A DNA stretch of 64,000 nt. Source: Occallatibacter riparius (GTDB lineage: Bacteria > Acidobacteriota > Terriglobia > Terriglobales > Acidobacteriaceae). Made by a program: the position numbers and the translations under genes. The stretch is from positions 1,426,001 through 1,490,000 of the forward strand of contig NZ_CP093313.1 of assembly GCF_025264625.1 (NCBI RefSeq), read 5' to 3'. The stretch's first letter is position 1; each line of letters opens with the position of its first letter. Of this stretch, positions 34,701 to 43,266 are shown one piece after another. The notes beneath the pieces were generated by a model. That model worked only from the letters and a program-made list of their open reading frames with translations. It was not told the DNA's origin and ran no database searches.

Positions 34701-35159
34701 CTCTTCGCTCTGAATGCTGCCTGAAAGCGAGCCGTTCTCCTTATTGAGGAGGGGCGCCGACTCGGCCGAGACTTCGACGGTCTCGCTGACCTGACCGGTC
34801 TTGAGAACCACGTCGAAAGACTGGGCCGTGGATGCGACGATCTTCACACCCTTAGCATTGAACTTCTCAAAACCCGCGGATTCGACATCAACTGTATAAA
34901 TACCAGGAGTAAGGGCATCAAAGCGGTATGCACCCAGGGAGTCGGAAACGATGGTGCGCGTTTCCCCAGTTTGAACGTTCGTAAGCCGGACATTTGCGTT
35001 GACGATAACGGCGCCGCTGCTATCGCGCACAACGCCGGTGAGAGTACCCAAGCTGGTTTGCGCCATGCTGTTGGGAGCGAGCGTTGAAGTAACCGCGAAA
35101 CCAGCGCCAAGCAAGGCAGCCAGAAACAGCGACCGCAGACGCGTTCGAGTGAACATCAT
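31791..35159 (-). CDS. Oar-type TonB-dependent receptor with carboxypeptidase-regulatory-like domain
   Basis: The 1122-residue outer-membrane protein begins with a signal peptide (ending NSMAQ). A CarboxypepD_reg-like fold follows (GTLTGVVRDSSGAVI, then YRFDALTPGIYTVDVESAGF). Next come a TonB plug-like segment (NNFMIDGEEINDVG) and a long barrel with aromatic-rich strands, ending LRFWAKFVF. Receptors of this acidobacterial type probably import or bind oligosaccharides, but the ligand is unknown. AAGGA lies 8 bases before the ATG. It is monocistronic, with a terminator 21 bases after the stop and a 320-base upstream region. Confidence 0.93.
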   Translation of the reverse strand: MMFTRTRLRSLFLAALLGAGFAVTSTLAPNSMAQTSLGTLTGVVRDSSGAVIVNANVRLTNVQTGETRTIVSDSLGAYRFDALTPGIYTVDVESAGFEKFNAKGVKIVASTAQSFDVVLKTGQVSETVEVSAESAPLLNKENGSLSGSIQSEELAKLPIFSLNPIEVLTTVPGVQLVSNSAMSNGQSIQVSGARPRSNNFMIDGEEINDVGIGGQAVQPNIPDMYADTVVYTHNAPAEFGRASGGVVNLVTKGGSNTFHGSAWELYTGSGLNAIDGQTRQVATSRGDKARFDQHTFGFTAGGPIIRNKLFAFGAAQWQRFYGQEIPTQVNLPDANGIATLQSFAAGSGVTATNAALMLKYLNNGSYLNDFLQFTDPNAPQGDPNAPKLVNLGDACKQGNQQAGCQLEIGLFRRPSVAASQPDTQWTYRIDYTPRQQDMFTVRYLHDRSSLSPDFFTNGAALPGFDTYQGGPSELGQGAWTHIFTSNLLNEFRASETRISFLFAPLASTEANPLFKAPTLNFVDISSLGFDQNFPQGRSEDQYQFQDTVSWTHGRHTVRIGADIGRRIEIDTVSQNANGSLTFAKPGTGGNGGSSEGNFLLDQLGKSGHADITYGPTRVDPHSWRTGAFAQDDIKINPDLTVNLGVRYDYFSSPENALPYPALDPNNPFAPVNTVYKVAQDKNNWAPRVGFAYTPHQGPFSNGNTVVRGGFGIFYDTDFSNIMVNEAQSSPNAVAGQLISTAPNGLSNATSLIGQIPNVLNPKASVLSVTKNLSSPYTIEYNLGVEHQLPYGIAVSGTYVGSRGVKLFANQQYNYFDPNTGNRLDPTRGAINTRGNFAASDYNGLEVGAKRNFSHGIAVYGSYVYSKSLDNGSEVFTPDAEETSYGANLAPGGRRNEWGNSAYDHRHYGAITYVWTPAGLRSDSRGTDLVLSALTRHWTISGASRFQSGAYGTVNMLGLDANGDGNVGNDRPFVGTHSAPMDKVAIDAAFFGLTDTPGTYIDMAAANNNDVVVVDPTKSRWIIPVMNGYDPHEIGRNSFLNPGTMYNDVALEKAVPTSFLHLDRGSLIFRAEAQNIANHNNVGILDVNLLDVGTSFFTNTSQARESTGGGGGRQLRFWAKFVF

Positions 35160-35482
35160 TGTTCTCTTCCTTCCGAAAGTGGGTTGGAGATTGTGGTTTT
35201 GTCTTAGCCCGACAGAACTTGAGCACTGCCTTCGTGGCCAGCGGGAGCCGACCTGAGCTTTAGAAATTAAAAAGTTTTGCCGTGCTCTGGGTTTCGGACG
35301 AACCCATGCCGGTTAGCTATGCAGTTTGCATGCCATATCAGAAGTAATCAGGAACACATATCGTACGTGTAGGTTACGAGCTGGAACCGCGATGCGATAC
35401 GGCGAAATATATGCGATTTCATATTTTGGAAGGGCGGAATACACATCTCTGTAGACGCGGCATTAGTTTCGACTGAGTACGG
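35160..35482. other. Upstream region of the TonB receptor gene
   Basis: No gene is supported. It lies between accD and the receptor, both on the minus strand. An imperfect palindrome, ACACATATCGTACGTGT, occupies 35354-35370, about 195 bases before the receptor ATG, and GAAAT/ATTTC arms occur near 35404-35420. These may be operator sites; no promoter boxes were clear enough to call. Confidence 0.4.
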
Positions 35483-36352
35483 TCAGGCGACCGGCTGCAT
35501 GAAGCTGATGGCACGAATCAGATAGTCCTTCAATTCGCGGCGATGCACGACTGCATCAAGGAAGCCCTTCTCGAGCAGGAATTCGGAGCGCTGGAAGCCC
35601 TCAGGGAGCTTTTGGCGGATCGTCTGCTCGATAACGCGAGGGCCAGCGAATCCGATGAGAGCGCCCGGTTCGGCGATATTGAGATCGCCAAGCATAGCGA
35701 AGCTGGCAGTAACGCCCCCAGTGGTGGGGTCGGTGAGGACGCAGATATAGGGAACGCGAGCGTCGTCAAGCTGAGCCAGGCCGGTGGAGATCTTGGCCAT
35801 CTGCATGAGGCTGACCACGCCTTCCATCATGCGGGCGCCCCCGGAAGCGGCGACGACGATCAGGGGCTTGCGGCCTTCGCGTGCCCGGTCCACGGCACGG
35901 GCAATGGTTTCGCCCACTACGGCGCCCATTGAGCCGCCGATGAAGCTGTACTCCATGGCGCTGACGACAACCGAGTGCGGACCGAGATTGCCGACCGCGT
36001 TCAGAATGGCATCGTCGAGGCCGGTCTCCTCCTGCGCCTTGCGCAGGCGAGATTTGTACGGCTTCACGTCGTGGAAATTCAGCGGATCAGTGGAGCGCAG
36101 TCCGCCGTCCACGAGCTCGTATCCGGGATCGAGGAGCATCTCGATGCGCTGGCGAGCAGAGAGCTTGAAGTGATGCTGACACTTCGGGCAGACGTTGAGA
36201 TTGGCCTCGACATCAGGCTTGTAAAGTGCCTGCCGGCATCCTTGGCACTTGATAAACAGGCCTTCCGTACGAACGCGCCGTTCGGAATCGCCGTTGCCAG
36301 GCGTGTTTGGGTCAGGCTCGTAATCGCCGCTCTCTCGCTTAAACCAGGACAT
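35483..36352 (-). CDS. accD: Acetyl-CoA carboxylase carboxyltransferase subunit beta
   Basis: AccD with AccA transfers the carboxyl group from biotin to acetyl-CoA to make malonyl-CoA for fatty-acid synthesis. The 289-residue length is typical. The N-terminal zinc ribbon is intact (CQGCRQALY, then CPKCQHH, four cysteines), and the carboxyltransferase core shows SGGARMMEG, TDPTTGGVTASFAMLGD and GFAGPRVIEQTI. The gene is not next to accA or folC here; cobO follows upstream by 46 bases on the same strand and may be cotranscribed. Confidence 0.97.
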   Translation of the reverse strand: MSWFKRESGDYEPDPNTPGNGDSERRVRTEGLFIKCQGCRQALYKPDVEANLNVCPKCQHHFKLSARQRIEMLLDPGYELVDGGLRSTDPLNFHDVKPYKSRLRKAQEETGLDDAILNAVGNLGPHSVVVSAMEYSFIGGSMGAVVGETIARAVDRAREGRKPLIVVAASGGARMMEGVVSLMQMAKISTGLAQLDDARVPYICVLTDPTTGGVTASFAMLGDLNIAEPGALIGFAGPRVIEQTIRQKLPEGFQRSEFLLEKGFLDAVVHRRELKDYLIRAISFMQPVA

Positions 36353-36398
36353 AGACAGTGCAATTGTACGGGATTAGCCCAGGGCTGCCTCGGAGTGC

Positions 36399-36935
36399 TC
36401 AGAACTCGATTCCGCGCTGAGCGAGGATGCCTTTCTGGTAGGCATGTTTGACTTCGCGCATTTCCGTGACGGTGTCTGCGATCTCGACGAGCAGCGGATG
36501 CGCGTTGCGGCCGGTCAGAATGACGTGGACCATCTCCGGCCGATTGCGGAGGGTATCGGCGACAGCGGCAGGATCGAGCATGCCGTAGCTGATGGCGTAG
36601 TTGATTTCGTCGAGAACGACCAGGTCCCAATCGCCGGATTCGATTGCGACGCGGGCTTCGGCCCACGCTTCTTCGACGAGCCGGATGTCTTCGGGGTCAG
36701 TCTCTGCGCCCCCGACTTTCACAAAGCCGCGGCCCATCTGCTTGAGGACGAAGTTGTCGCCGAAGGGCAGAACCGCGTCGAGTTCGCCGTAGTGCCACGA
36801 GCCCTTGAGGAACTGCAGCACGAGGACGCGCATGCCGTTGCCGACGGCGCGCAGTGCGGTGCCTAGAGCAGCGGTGGTCTTGCCCTTGCCCGGGCCGGTG
36901 TTGATGAGAATCAGTCCTTTTCGCGAATCGGTCAT
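36399..36935 (-). CDS. cobO: Cob(I)yrinic acid a,c-diamide adenosyltransferase
   Basis: The 178-residue enzyme adenosylates corrinoids with ATP, giving the adenosyl form of B12. It has the CobO/BtuR P-loop TGPGKGKTTAALG near residue 13 and the conserved LQFLKG, LVVLDEINYAISYG and LTGRNAHP motifs. No other cobalamin genes lie in the window, so it may serve corrinoid salvage. It is on the same strand as accD and rlmH, with 46- and 32-base gaps, suggesting an rlmH-cobO-accD operon. Confidence 0.95.
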   Translation of the reverse strand: MTDSRKGLILINTGPGKGKTTAALGTALRAVGNGMRVLVLQFLKGSWHYGELDAVLPFGDNFVLKQMGRGFVKVGGAETDPEDIRLVEEAWAEARVAIESGDWDLVVLDEINYAISYGMLDPAAVADTLRNRPEMVHVILTGRNAHPLLVEIADTVTEMREVKHAYQKGILAQRGIEF

Positions 36936-36967
36936 GGCTGAGAGCTAGATTACAAGGCCAGTCCTGG

Positions 36968-37417
36968 TCAGTGGCCGGTGTGGTAGGGATGTCCGGTCAG
37001 GATGGTGGAGGCGCGGTAGATCTGCTCGGCGATGACGACACGAGCGAGCGCGTGGGCGAGGGTGAGTTGCCCAAGCGAGAGCAGAAGGCGGGCACGCTGC
37101 CGCGATGCATCGCTCCATCCGCTGGCCGGACCAATCGCAAAGACGATGTGCTGGGCGCCTTCATCGCGGCGAGAGCCGAGCCACGCCGCAAATGCCTCGG
37201 AGCTCATCTGCTTGCCCCGCCTGTCGAGAAGAACGGCCACGGCAGGAGTGCGGGCCTGCTGCTTTGAGAGCCAGTCGAGCAAAGCCTCCTCCGTTCGGAA
37301 TGCCGCACCTTCGCAGCGCGCGAAGGTCGAGGTGCGCTGGAGATACATCTGCACGAGCGGCTCAAACTGATCGCCAGCGGAAGGGCGGCTCCCGACGTAA
37401 GCAAGGGTGATTAGCAC
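36968..37417 (-). CDS. rlmH: 23S rRNA (pseudouridine-1915-N3)-methyltransferase
   Basis: RlmH methylates pseudouridine 1915 in helix 69 of the assembled 70S ribosome. The 149-residue size fits a minimal SPOUT methyltransferase. The trefoil-knot motifs are present: LLDRRGKQMSSEAFAAWL, IVFAIGPASGW and the C-terminal LAHALARVVIAEQIYRA with GHPYH. The start codon is GTG at 37417. The position near accD and cobO is not diagnostic of a special role. Confidence 0.95.
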   Translation of the reverse strand: MLITLAYVGSRPSAGDQFEPLVQMYLQRTSTFARCEGAAFRTEEALLDWLSKQQARTPAVAVLLDRRGKQMSSEAFAAWLGSRRDEGAQHIVFAIGPASGWSDASRQRARLLLSLGQLTLAHALARVVIAEQIYRASTILTGHPYHTGH

Positions 37418-37895
37418 AACGCGAGGATAGCGAAAACCAATCGGCCTTGGTTGGAAAAGGACGAAGGATTATGCCCTGCGATCCGCTCCCTTCGAGTAAC
37501 TCCAATGCTCCCAAAAAACAGATAGTTACTCAAAATTCTGGATTTACTTGATCTGAAATCCATTTTTCTGTAGGCATGCGCCCTCTTAAACCGCGCTCCA
37601 AGAAAATAAGTGCTTTGCTTTCAGTGACATTGTTACTGTCAAGATTTACAGAGATTGGCAATGCTCATGCATAGTATCCCGCTCAGAGCCGATGCCTCTC
37701 CCCGGCCGCTTGGCGGCAAGTCTGGCTATGGCCCCTTAATTCATCTTCAGACCCAATCAATTTCGCAGTATTGCTCAGGCAGTCTTCTTCGAGTTGCGAA
37801 TCGGCAGCCTTAAATAAGCCGAAACGCTAAGAGAAAAACTGATGGAATCGGGAGCCCCCTTGTTCCCGCTTCCTTACTGTTTCTGGAGGAGTTCA
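37418..37895. other. Upstream region of the second TonB receptor gene
   Basis: No gene is supported in this A+T-richer stretch. It holds three inverted repeats. GAGTAAC (37494) pairs with GTTACTC about 27 bases on, TGGATTT (near 37542) with AAATCCA, and TGACA (near 37626) with TGTCA. Together they suggest a regulated leader or several operator sites. No riboswitch class was recognised. An in-frame ATG at 37842 precedes the chosen receptor start at 37896 but lies before the ribosome binding site. Confidence 0.4.
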
Positions 37896-40800
37896 ATGCG
37901 AGTTTCCCCGTTCCTTCTCGCGGCGCGTGTCGTTTGCACCGCTTTCGCGCTAATACTGGCGACAACCTTCATCCAGCAATCGGCCCACGGTCAGGCAATT
38001 TCGATGACGGGCGGATCGATCCAGGGTACTGTTACCGACCCTAACGGTGCGATCCTTCAGGGCGCGAAAATCACGATCGCAAGCGAGGAAACGGGGTATT
38101 CGAAGGCGCTGACTTCCGATTCAGCGGGCTTCTACAGCCTCGGGCCATTGAACCCCGGTCGTTACACGATTACGGTCGACGCGCCAGGCTTTCAGCAAAT
38201 GGTGGTGAAGACGACTGTTTCGGTCGGCGTGGTCAGCTCAGGTAACGTGAAACTGCAGGTGGGCGGCTCGGGCGTGACCATTGAGGTGAGCGCCGGCGAC
38301 GTGCAGATAAACACGGAACAGATCGGCGTGGCGGGCACCGTTTCGCAGGAGCAGATCGATACCCTACCCATCAACGGCCGCAACATTCTCGACATCGCGC
38401 AGATTCAACCGGGCGTTGTTCTTCAGTCGGGCCAGTCGTTTGACCCGACCAAGACGGGATACTCGGCCATTGGCGTGAACGGGCAGAACGGCCGTACCAC
38501 GCGTATTCTCCTCGACGGCCAAGACATCTCCGACGAGACAGTCGGCACCCTCCTCTTCAACGTCCCTTCAGGCGGCATCGGCGAGTTCCAGTTGAACCGC
38601 TCCACCCAGGACGTCTCCGGCGAAGTCACCTCCACCGGCCAGGTGCTAATGGTCTCCAAGTCGGGCTCCAACCGCTTCCACGGAAACGCCTTTTATCTTT
38701 TCCAGGACGCGCGCGCGGGCTTCGCGGGCATCAACGGTGAATCGGGTGATGCGGCTCCTTTCCAGCGCAACCAGTTCGGCGGCTACGTCGGCGGACCCAT
38801 CCTGAAGGACCGGCTCTTCTTTTTCGGCGGCGCCGAGCGCAACAAGCAGATGGACCAGAGCCCGGTGGGCGTTCCCAACGAGTTCTTTACCGACATCTAT
38901 AATCGCTGGCCTCAGGTTCCCGACCCCTTCAAGGACACCACCAGCATCGGGCGCCTGGACTGGGCCGGCCCGTGGGGCGTGCACTTCTTCGCGCGCGCCG
39001 CGTACAGCAACAACGCCGGATTTGGCTCGGGCCAGCCGCCATACGGCGTCTTCCAGAACCAGGACAACGTGCCGTCTTTGGTAGGCGGCGCGGACTTTAC
39101 CACGCATAACGTCACCCATTCGGTCCGGTTCGGCTACCTGAAGTTCATCAACAACATCAACAACGGCACCGAACAGTTGGGGAACAGCATCTACAACCCC
39201 TCCACGGCGCTGGGTGTTCCGTTTGAGCTCTACGGGTCGCTCGATGCGGGCGGCAACTACCTGTCGCCTCAGAACACTTACCAGAGCAGCAAAAGTTTCC
39301 GCTACGACGGCACCTGGACCAAGGGTGGGCACAACATCAAGTTCGGCGGAGAAATCTCACGCATCCTTGAAGGTGGATTCGCGGCTTTCTTCGACACCAT
39401 GCTTTCGCGCGTTGAAACCAGCGTCTCTTCCACGGAACTGGCCCAGTGCGCCTCGTCCAATCCTATTGGCGGTATTGATGGAAACGGGCAATGCCTGGGC
39501 GATCCAATGTACGGCTGGAAGAACTATGAGTTCATCCTCGGCAACGGCAACGGCAGCTTCTCTGAGAAGCCGGGCTTCGGTCTCCCGGGAGGTGCATTCC
39601 AGAGCTGGCGTCTGGCCTCCTATGTGGGCGATACCTGGAAGGTGAGGCCTTATCTGACCCTCGTCGCCGGCGTGCGCTGGAGCGTTGATACCGACCGCGC
39701 CAACCAGGACCTGCCTACCGTCACCTGCGGCCAGGTAGATGCTGACCTACAGTTCGATGGCTGCGACAGCGCACATGCTTCGACCCCCTTGTTCGACTTC
39801 TTCGGACCGGGCCTGGGCCTGGGCAAACGCACCAACCAGCCGTGGGCCAACCTGGGCCCGCAGGCCGGATTTGCTTTCAGCCCCGGCGCGCACAAGTACG
39901 TGATCCGCGGCGGCGCCGGAATCTTCTACGAGAGCAATCTGTTCAACAACCAAAGCAACGCGCGCGCACAGAATACGCCCGCTGAGTTCCCGGGATTTGC
40001 TGACGGTGCGATCCATTATTACAACCAAACACTCAGCCTTCCGGGTTACGCCATCGGGATCCAGGGCCTCAGCAGCGGCGGCGACCCCTGCACACCGGGC
40101 ACGGATGCAGATTGCAAGAGCTGGGCCAATATCTTCAACATGTCCGTTGCCGACGCGACGCTGCTGGTTTCCAAGCTCGATGCCAAGTACAAGACGGCAT
40201 CCGCGAAGCCTCAGCCAAACACCTCATTCATCGGCTTTGCGAACGGCGACGCTCTGCAGGCTATGAGCGCCTATGCCGGCCCTTACAAGACGCCGTATTC
40301 GATCCAGCTCAACGCCGGAGTGCAGTACGAACTGCGACAAGGGCTGGTGGTGAACGTGGATTACATCCACAACGCAACGCTGCGCGTGCCGCTGACGGTG
40401 GATACGAACCACACCGGTGCGGCGCGGACACTGAACAAAGCTGCCGCCGCCAATGCGATCGCCGCTACGCTGGATGCATGCGGGGCGGATTCGATTGATG
40501 GCGCTATCGCAAATGGATGCACGATCGACGACTTCGCCGCAAACGGACTGACTGACGGCAACGAGTACCTGGGTGGGTACCCGGCGTCTGCCTACGGTAT
40601 CCCGGCAGAATTCGGCTCGGCCTTCCCGGGCACCAACACCAACGTAGGCGCTGGGAACTTCATCCTGCCGGAGGGCAAGTCGGCCTACGATGCGTTGCAG
40701 GTGGTCTTACAGCAGCAGAATCAACATCCCCTGCCGGGCATTGTGAGTAGCAACGCCCAGATCTCGTACAACTTCTCGAAGGTCACCACCAACTCCAAAG

Positions 40801-41606
40801 GAGGCAGCAACCAGTTCTTCGGCGGCTATGGCGCCTGGAACAACGACTGCACCAGTTGCATCATGGGCCGCAACGGCCAGGACTACACGCAGATGCTGAG
40901 CCTTGCGACCAGCTTCACGGTCAAGTACGGGCCGCAGATCTCGCTGGTGGGCCACTTCTTCTCGGCCGCTCCCTCTGACCTCACAACCCCGACGAGTGGG
41001 ATCACGCCCACGGGCGGAGAGACCACCGCCGCCGGTATCTTCAAGTCCGATCTGAACGGCGACGGCACCACGGGTGATCTCATGCCCGGGACCGACCCTG
41101 GCGACTACATGCACCGCATTAAAGGGAAGGGACTAGGACGGTTGATCGATAATTGGAACAGTCACTATGCGGGCAAGGTCACGCCTGCCGGTCAGGCTCT
41201 GATCGATGCCGGCCTGATAACCGCCGACCAGCTCTACAAGCTGGGTGGCGTGACTCAGCAACTGCTGCCGTTGCAGTCGAAGACACCGATCCAAAACCCG
41301 GCTACACGCACCTTCGACGCAGCCTTCCGGTATCCCATCGGCTATCTGAAGCGCTTCCGTGAGGGTCTGGTACTCACACCGTCGGTCACCGTCTACAACG
41401 CTTTCAACATGGCCAACTACGGAGCTTTCAGCGGGCTTGCCGACACCACAACGAGCCAGGACTCGCTGCAGGCGTCCGGATACCTGAACGGTTACAACGA
41501 CATCCCGCACCTGTATCAAAACCGCACGTTGCGCGGCACTGGGAACGGAACCTACGACCAGGGCGGACCACGCACCATGGAGTTCAGCCTCAGGCTTGAC
41601 TTCTAG
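37896..41606 (+). CDS. Oar-type TonB-dependent receptor with carboxypeptidase-regulatory-like domain
   Basis: The 1236-residue outer-membrane protein has a signal peptide ending AHGQ. An N-terminal CarboxypepD_reg-like domain follows (GSIQGTVTDPNGAIL, FYSLGPLNPGRYTITVDAPGF). The plug segment shows DTLPINGRNILDIAQIQPGV and TRILLDGQDI, and a long barrel ends MEFSLRLDF with C-terminal Phe. The ATG at 37896 has GGAGG 6 bases upstream and starts the signal peptide. Four cysteines in two close pairs occur in extracellular-loop-like regions (around residues 850-890 and 985-990). The ligand is unknown; polysaccharide-derived oligomers are typical guesses. A terminator follows 22 bases after the stop. 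Confidence 0.93.
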   Translation: MRVSPFLLAARVVCTAFALILATTFIQQSAHGQAISMTGGSIQGTVTDPNGAILQGAKITIASEETGYSKALTSDSAGFYSLGPLNPGRYTITVDAPGFQQMVVKTTVSVGVVSSGNVKLQVGGSGVTIEVSAGDVQINTEQIGVAGTVSQEQIDTLPINGRNILDIAQIQPGVVLQSGQSFDPTKTGYSAIGVNGQNGRTTRILLDGQDISDETVGTLLFNVPSGGIGEFQLNRSTQDVSGEVTSTGQVLMVSKSGSNRFHGNAFYLFQDARAGFAGINGESGDAAPFQRNQFGGYVGGPILKDRLFFFGGAERNKQMDQSPVGVPNEFFTDIYNRWPQVPDPFKDTTSIGRLDWAGPWGVHFFARAAYSNNAGFGSGQPPYGVFQNQDNVPSLVGGADFTTHNVTHSVRFGYLKFINNINNGTEQLGNSIYNPSTALGVPFELYGSLDAGGNYLSPQNTYQSSKSFRYDGTWTKGGHNIKFGGEISRILEGGFAAFFDTMLSRVETSVSSTELAQCASSNPIGGIDGNGQCLGDPMYGWKNYEFILGNGNGSFSEKPGFGLPGGAFQSWRLASYVGDTWKVRPYLTLVAGVRWSVDTDRANQDLPTVTCGQVDADLQFDGCDSAHASTPLFDFFGPGLGLGKRTNQPWANLGPQAGFAFSPGAHKYVIRGGAGIFYESNLFNNQSNARAQNTPAEFPGFADGAIHYYNQTLSLPGYAIGIQGLSSGGDPCTPGTDADCKSWANIFNMSVADATLLVSKLDAKYKTASAKPQPNTSFIGFANGDALQAMSAYAGPYKTPYSIQLNAGVQYELRQGLVVNVDYIHNATLRVPLTVDTNHTGAARTLNKAAAANAIAATLDACGADSIDGAIANGCTIDDFAANGLTDGNEYLGGYPASAYGIPAEFGSAFPGTNTNVGAGNFILPEGKSAYDALQVVLQQQNQHPLPGIVSSNAQISYNFSKVTTNSKGGSNQFFGGYGAWNNDCTSCIMGRNGQDYTQMLSLATSFTVKYGPQISLVGHFFSAAPSDLTTPTSGITPTGGETTAAGIFKSDLNGDGTTGDLMPGTDPGDYMHRIKGKGLGRLIDNWNSHYAGKVTPAGQALIDAGLITADQLYKLGGVTQQLLPLQSKTPIQNPATRTFDAAFRYPIGYLKRFREGLVLTPSVTVYNAFNMANYGAFSGLADTTTSQDSLQASGYLNGYNDIPHLYQNRTLRGTGNGTYDQGGPRTMEFSLRLDF

Positions 41607-41628
41607 GGAAGGCGCACAAACAAAGGAG

Positions 41629-41657
41629 AAGGGGCGTCCGGATCGGGCGCCCCTTTT
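41629..41657. terminator. Bidirectional terminator between TonB receptor and rsfS
   Basis: AAGGGGCG (41629-41636) pairs with CGCCCCTT (41648-41655), the inner bases TCC/GGG extending the stem; the plus strand continues TTTTGCTTT and the minus strand CTCCTTTG. It sits between two converging genes and can serve both. Confidence 0.8.
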
Positions 41658-41705
41658 GCTTTGTAGTCGAAAACTGTCGAGCTACGGCTGGCCAGGCTCG
41701 ACTTT

Positions 41706-42332
41706 CTATTTGGTGCGGCGCGCCTTCGCCGCTGTCTTCTTCGCCGGAGCCTTCTTTGCGGCCTTCGCAGCGACAGGCTTCTTTGCGGCAGCTTTCTTGG
41801 GCGCGGCCTTTTTCGTAGCCTTAGCGGGCTTCAATGCAGCCGATTTCTTGGCCGGAGTTGCGGTCTTCGCCGTTTTCTTTGCAGGAGCCTTCTTGGCCTC
41901 CGCAGGCTTGCTGCGAGCCTCGCGGGTCTTGTCGGCGAGTGCGTGTTTCAGTTCGGTTTCGAACTCCTCCGGCGTGAGCGGGCGTGCGGACTTGCGCAGC
42001 CGCTCGATGTCGTAAAAGGCACGGCGCTCGGCCAGGAAGACGTGCGCCACAAAATCCACGTAGTCGAGCAGTATCCACTCGCCATTCCGGCGGCCCTCAA
42101 CCGAGTTCGCCATCACCCCGTAGTCGCGCTTGAGGCGAAACTCGATCTCGTCGGCGATGGCCACGGCCTGCCGGTCGTTGGTGGCCGAAGTGACCAGGAA
42201 GAAGTCGGAGAGACCGGAGTCGGCTGGATCGAGCTCGAGGATGCGGGTGTCTTCGCCTTTTTTGTCTTCGCAGGCGGCGGCTGCTGCCTGAACGAGAATG
42301 CGCGTTTGCTGGTGGCTATGGTGTGTGACCAT
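41706..42332 (-). CDS. rsfS: Ribosome silencing factor RsfS with long Lys/Ala-rich tail
   Basis: RsfS binds ribosomal protein L14 and blocks subunit joining when nutrients are scarce. Residues 10-130 form the normal domain (SDFFLVTSATNDRQAVAIADEI, GEWILLDYVDFVAHVFL). After that, residues 140-208 are a tail of Lys, Ala and Pro repeats such as KKAPAKK, resembling histone H1 tails; typical RsfS ends near residue 120. The tail may bind rRNA or DNA. The ATG at 42332 was chosen because GAAGGA lies 5 bases upstream; the frame stays open far upstream through the nadD gene without meaning. It follows nadD by 88 bases, a conserved pairing in bacteria. Confidence 0.93.
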   Translation of the reverse strand: MVTHHSHQQTRILVQAAAAACEDKKGEDTRILELDPADSGLSDFFLVTSATNDRQAVAIADEIEFRLKRDYGVMANSVEGRRNGEWILLDYVDFVAHVFLAERRAFYDIERLRKSARPLTPEEFETELKHALADKTREARSKPAEAKKAPAKKTAKTATPAKKSAALKPAKATKKAAPKKAAAKKPVAAKAAKKAPAKKTAAKARRTK

Positions 42333-42420
42333 TCGGGTCCTTCGTTCTCCGAAGTTCATCCTAGAACACGAAACAGGTAACAGGGAACTGCCAACGGGAA
42401 CCGCAAGCCAAGAAGGAGGG

Positions 42421-43170
42421 TCACTGGTAAAGGCCGTGTTCGCGGATGTACCGGGCGACCGCCGGCGAAATGAGCGGGCGGGCCGGATCCGCCGGACGGC
42501 CTGCTTTGATCTGAGCGCGGATCTCGGTGGCGCTGATTTCGACGTCGAGCCCGGGGAGCACGTAGAGCGCGGCTGTGCGGCCCTGGGCGTTGCGCACGGT
42601 GTATGAGACGAGTTCAATCTCCCGATCGGCAGAGGGGATGGGGGGCTGCGATGGCTCCACTGTGAGCCCGACTGGAATGGATGCGGCGAGGTCGCCGAGC
42701 TTCTGGCCGGGGCGCGAGGCAACAACCAGCGAAGCGGAGAAGGGCACTTCAGCCGCGCCATACCAGTGGCGAAGGCTGAGAAACGAATCCGCACCTACGA
42801 GGCAGAAGATGGTTGCACCGGGCATCTCAGTCTGTAGCCGGCGGAGAGTGTGCAGCGTGTAGTTGGGCGCTCCGGCGGGATTGGGGGCATCCAGGAGCGA
42901 GATGCCGAACGCGGGTTCGTCCGCGATGGCCAGTTCGGTCATGGCAACCCGGTCTTCAAACGGCGCGCTCGATCCCTTCGGCTTGAGCGGCTGTGCTCCT
43001 ACGGGGGCGAAGAGGACGAGATCGATGCTCAGGGCAGCGCGGGCCGCATGGGCCACTGCCAGATGGCCGAGATGCGGCGGATCGAAGCTCCCTCCAAAGA
43101 AGGCTACGCGACTGCCGCCGAAATATGCACCGCGCTGCGCCGGGCTGCCGGACTGGGCCATGGAAACCAT
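42421..43170 (-). CDS. nadD: Nicotinate-nucleotide adenylyltransferase
   Basis: NadD converts nicotinate mononucleotide and ATP to deamido-NAD. The 249-residue protein has the nucleotidyltransferase motif GGSFDPPHLGHLAVA with the catalytic HxGH, plus FCLVGADSFLSLRHWYG and, at the end, ISATEIRAQI (the ISSTxIR motif). The ATG at 43170 (or 43161) begins a short leader before the motif; the longer frame to 43398 adds unlikely sequence. It precedes rsfS as in many bacteria. Confidence 0.95.
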   Translation of the reverse strand: MVSMAQSGSPAQRGAYFGGSRVAFFGGSFDPPHLGHLAVAHAARAALSIDLVLFAPVGAQPLKPKGSSAPFEDRVAMTELAIADEPAFGISLLDAPNPAGAPNYTLHTLRRLQTEMPGATIFCLVGADSFLSLRHWYGAAEVPFSASLVVASRPGQKLGDLAASIPVGLTVEPSQPPIPSADREIELVSYTVRNAQGRTAALYVLPGLDVEISATEIRAQIKAGRPADPARPLISPAVARYIREHGLYQ

Positions 43171-43266
43171 CGTAAATCGGAAAGGGAGCGTGATCCCATT
43201 GAGCCCTCTTGAGTTGCAGGCGTCACACGCCCAAAAATGATGCGCTGATAAACTTGAAGTTGACTC

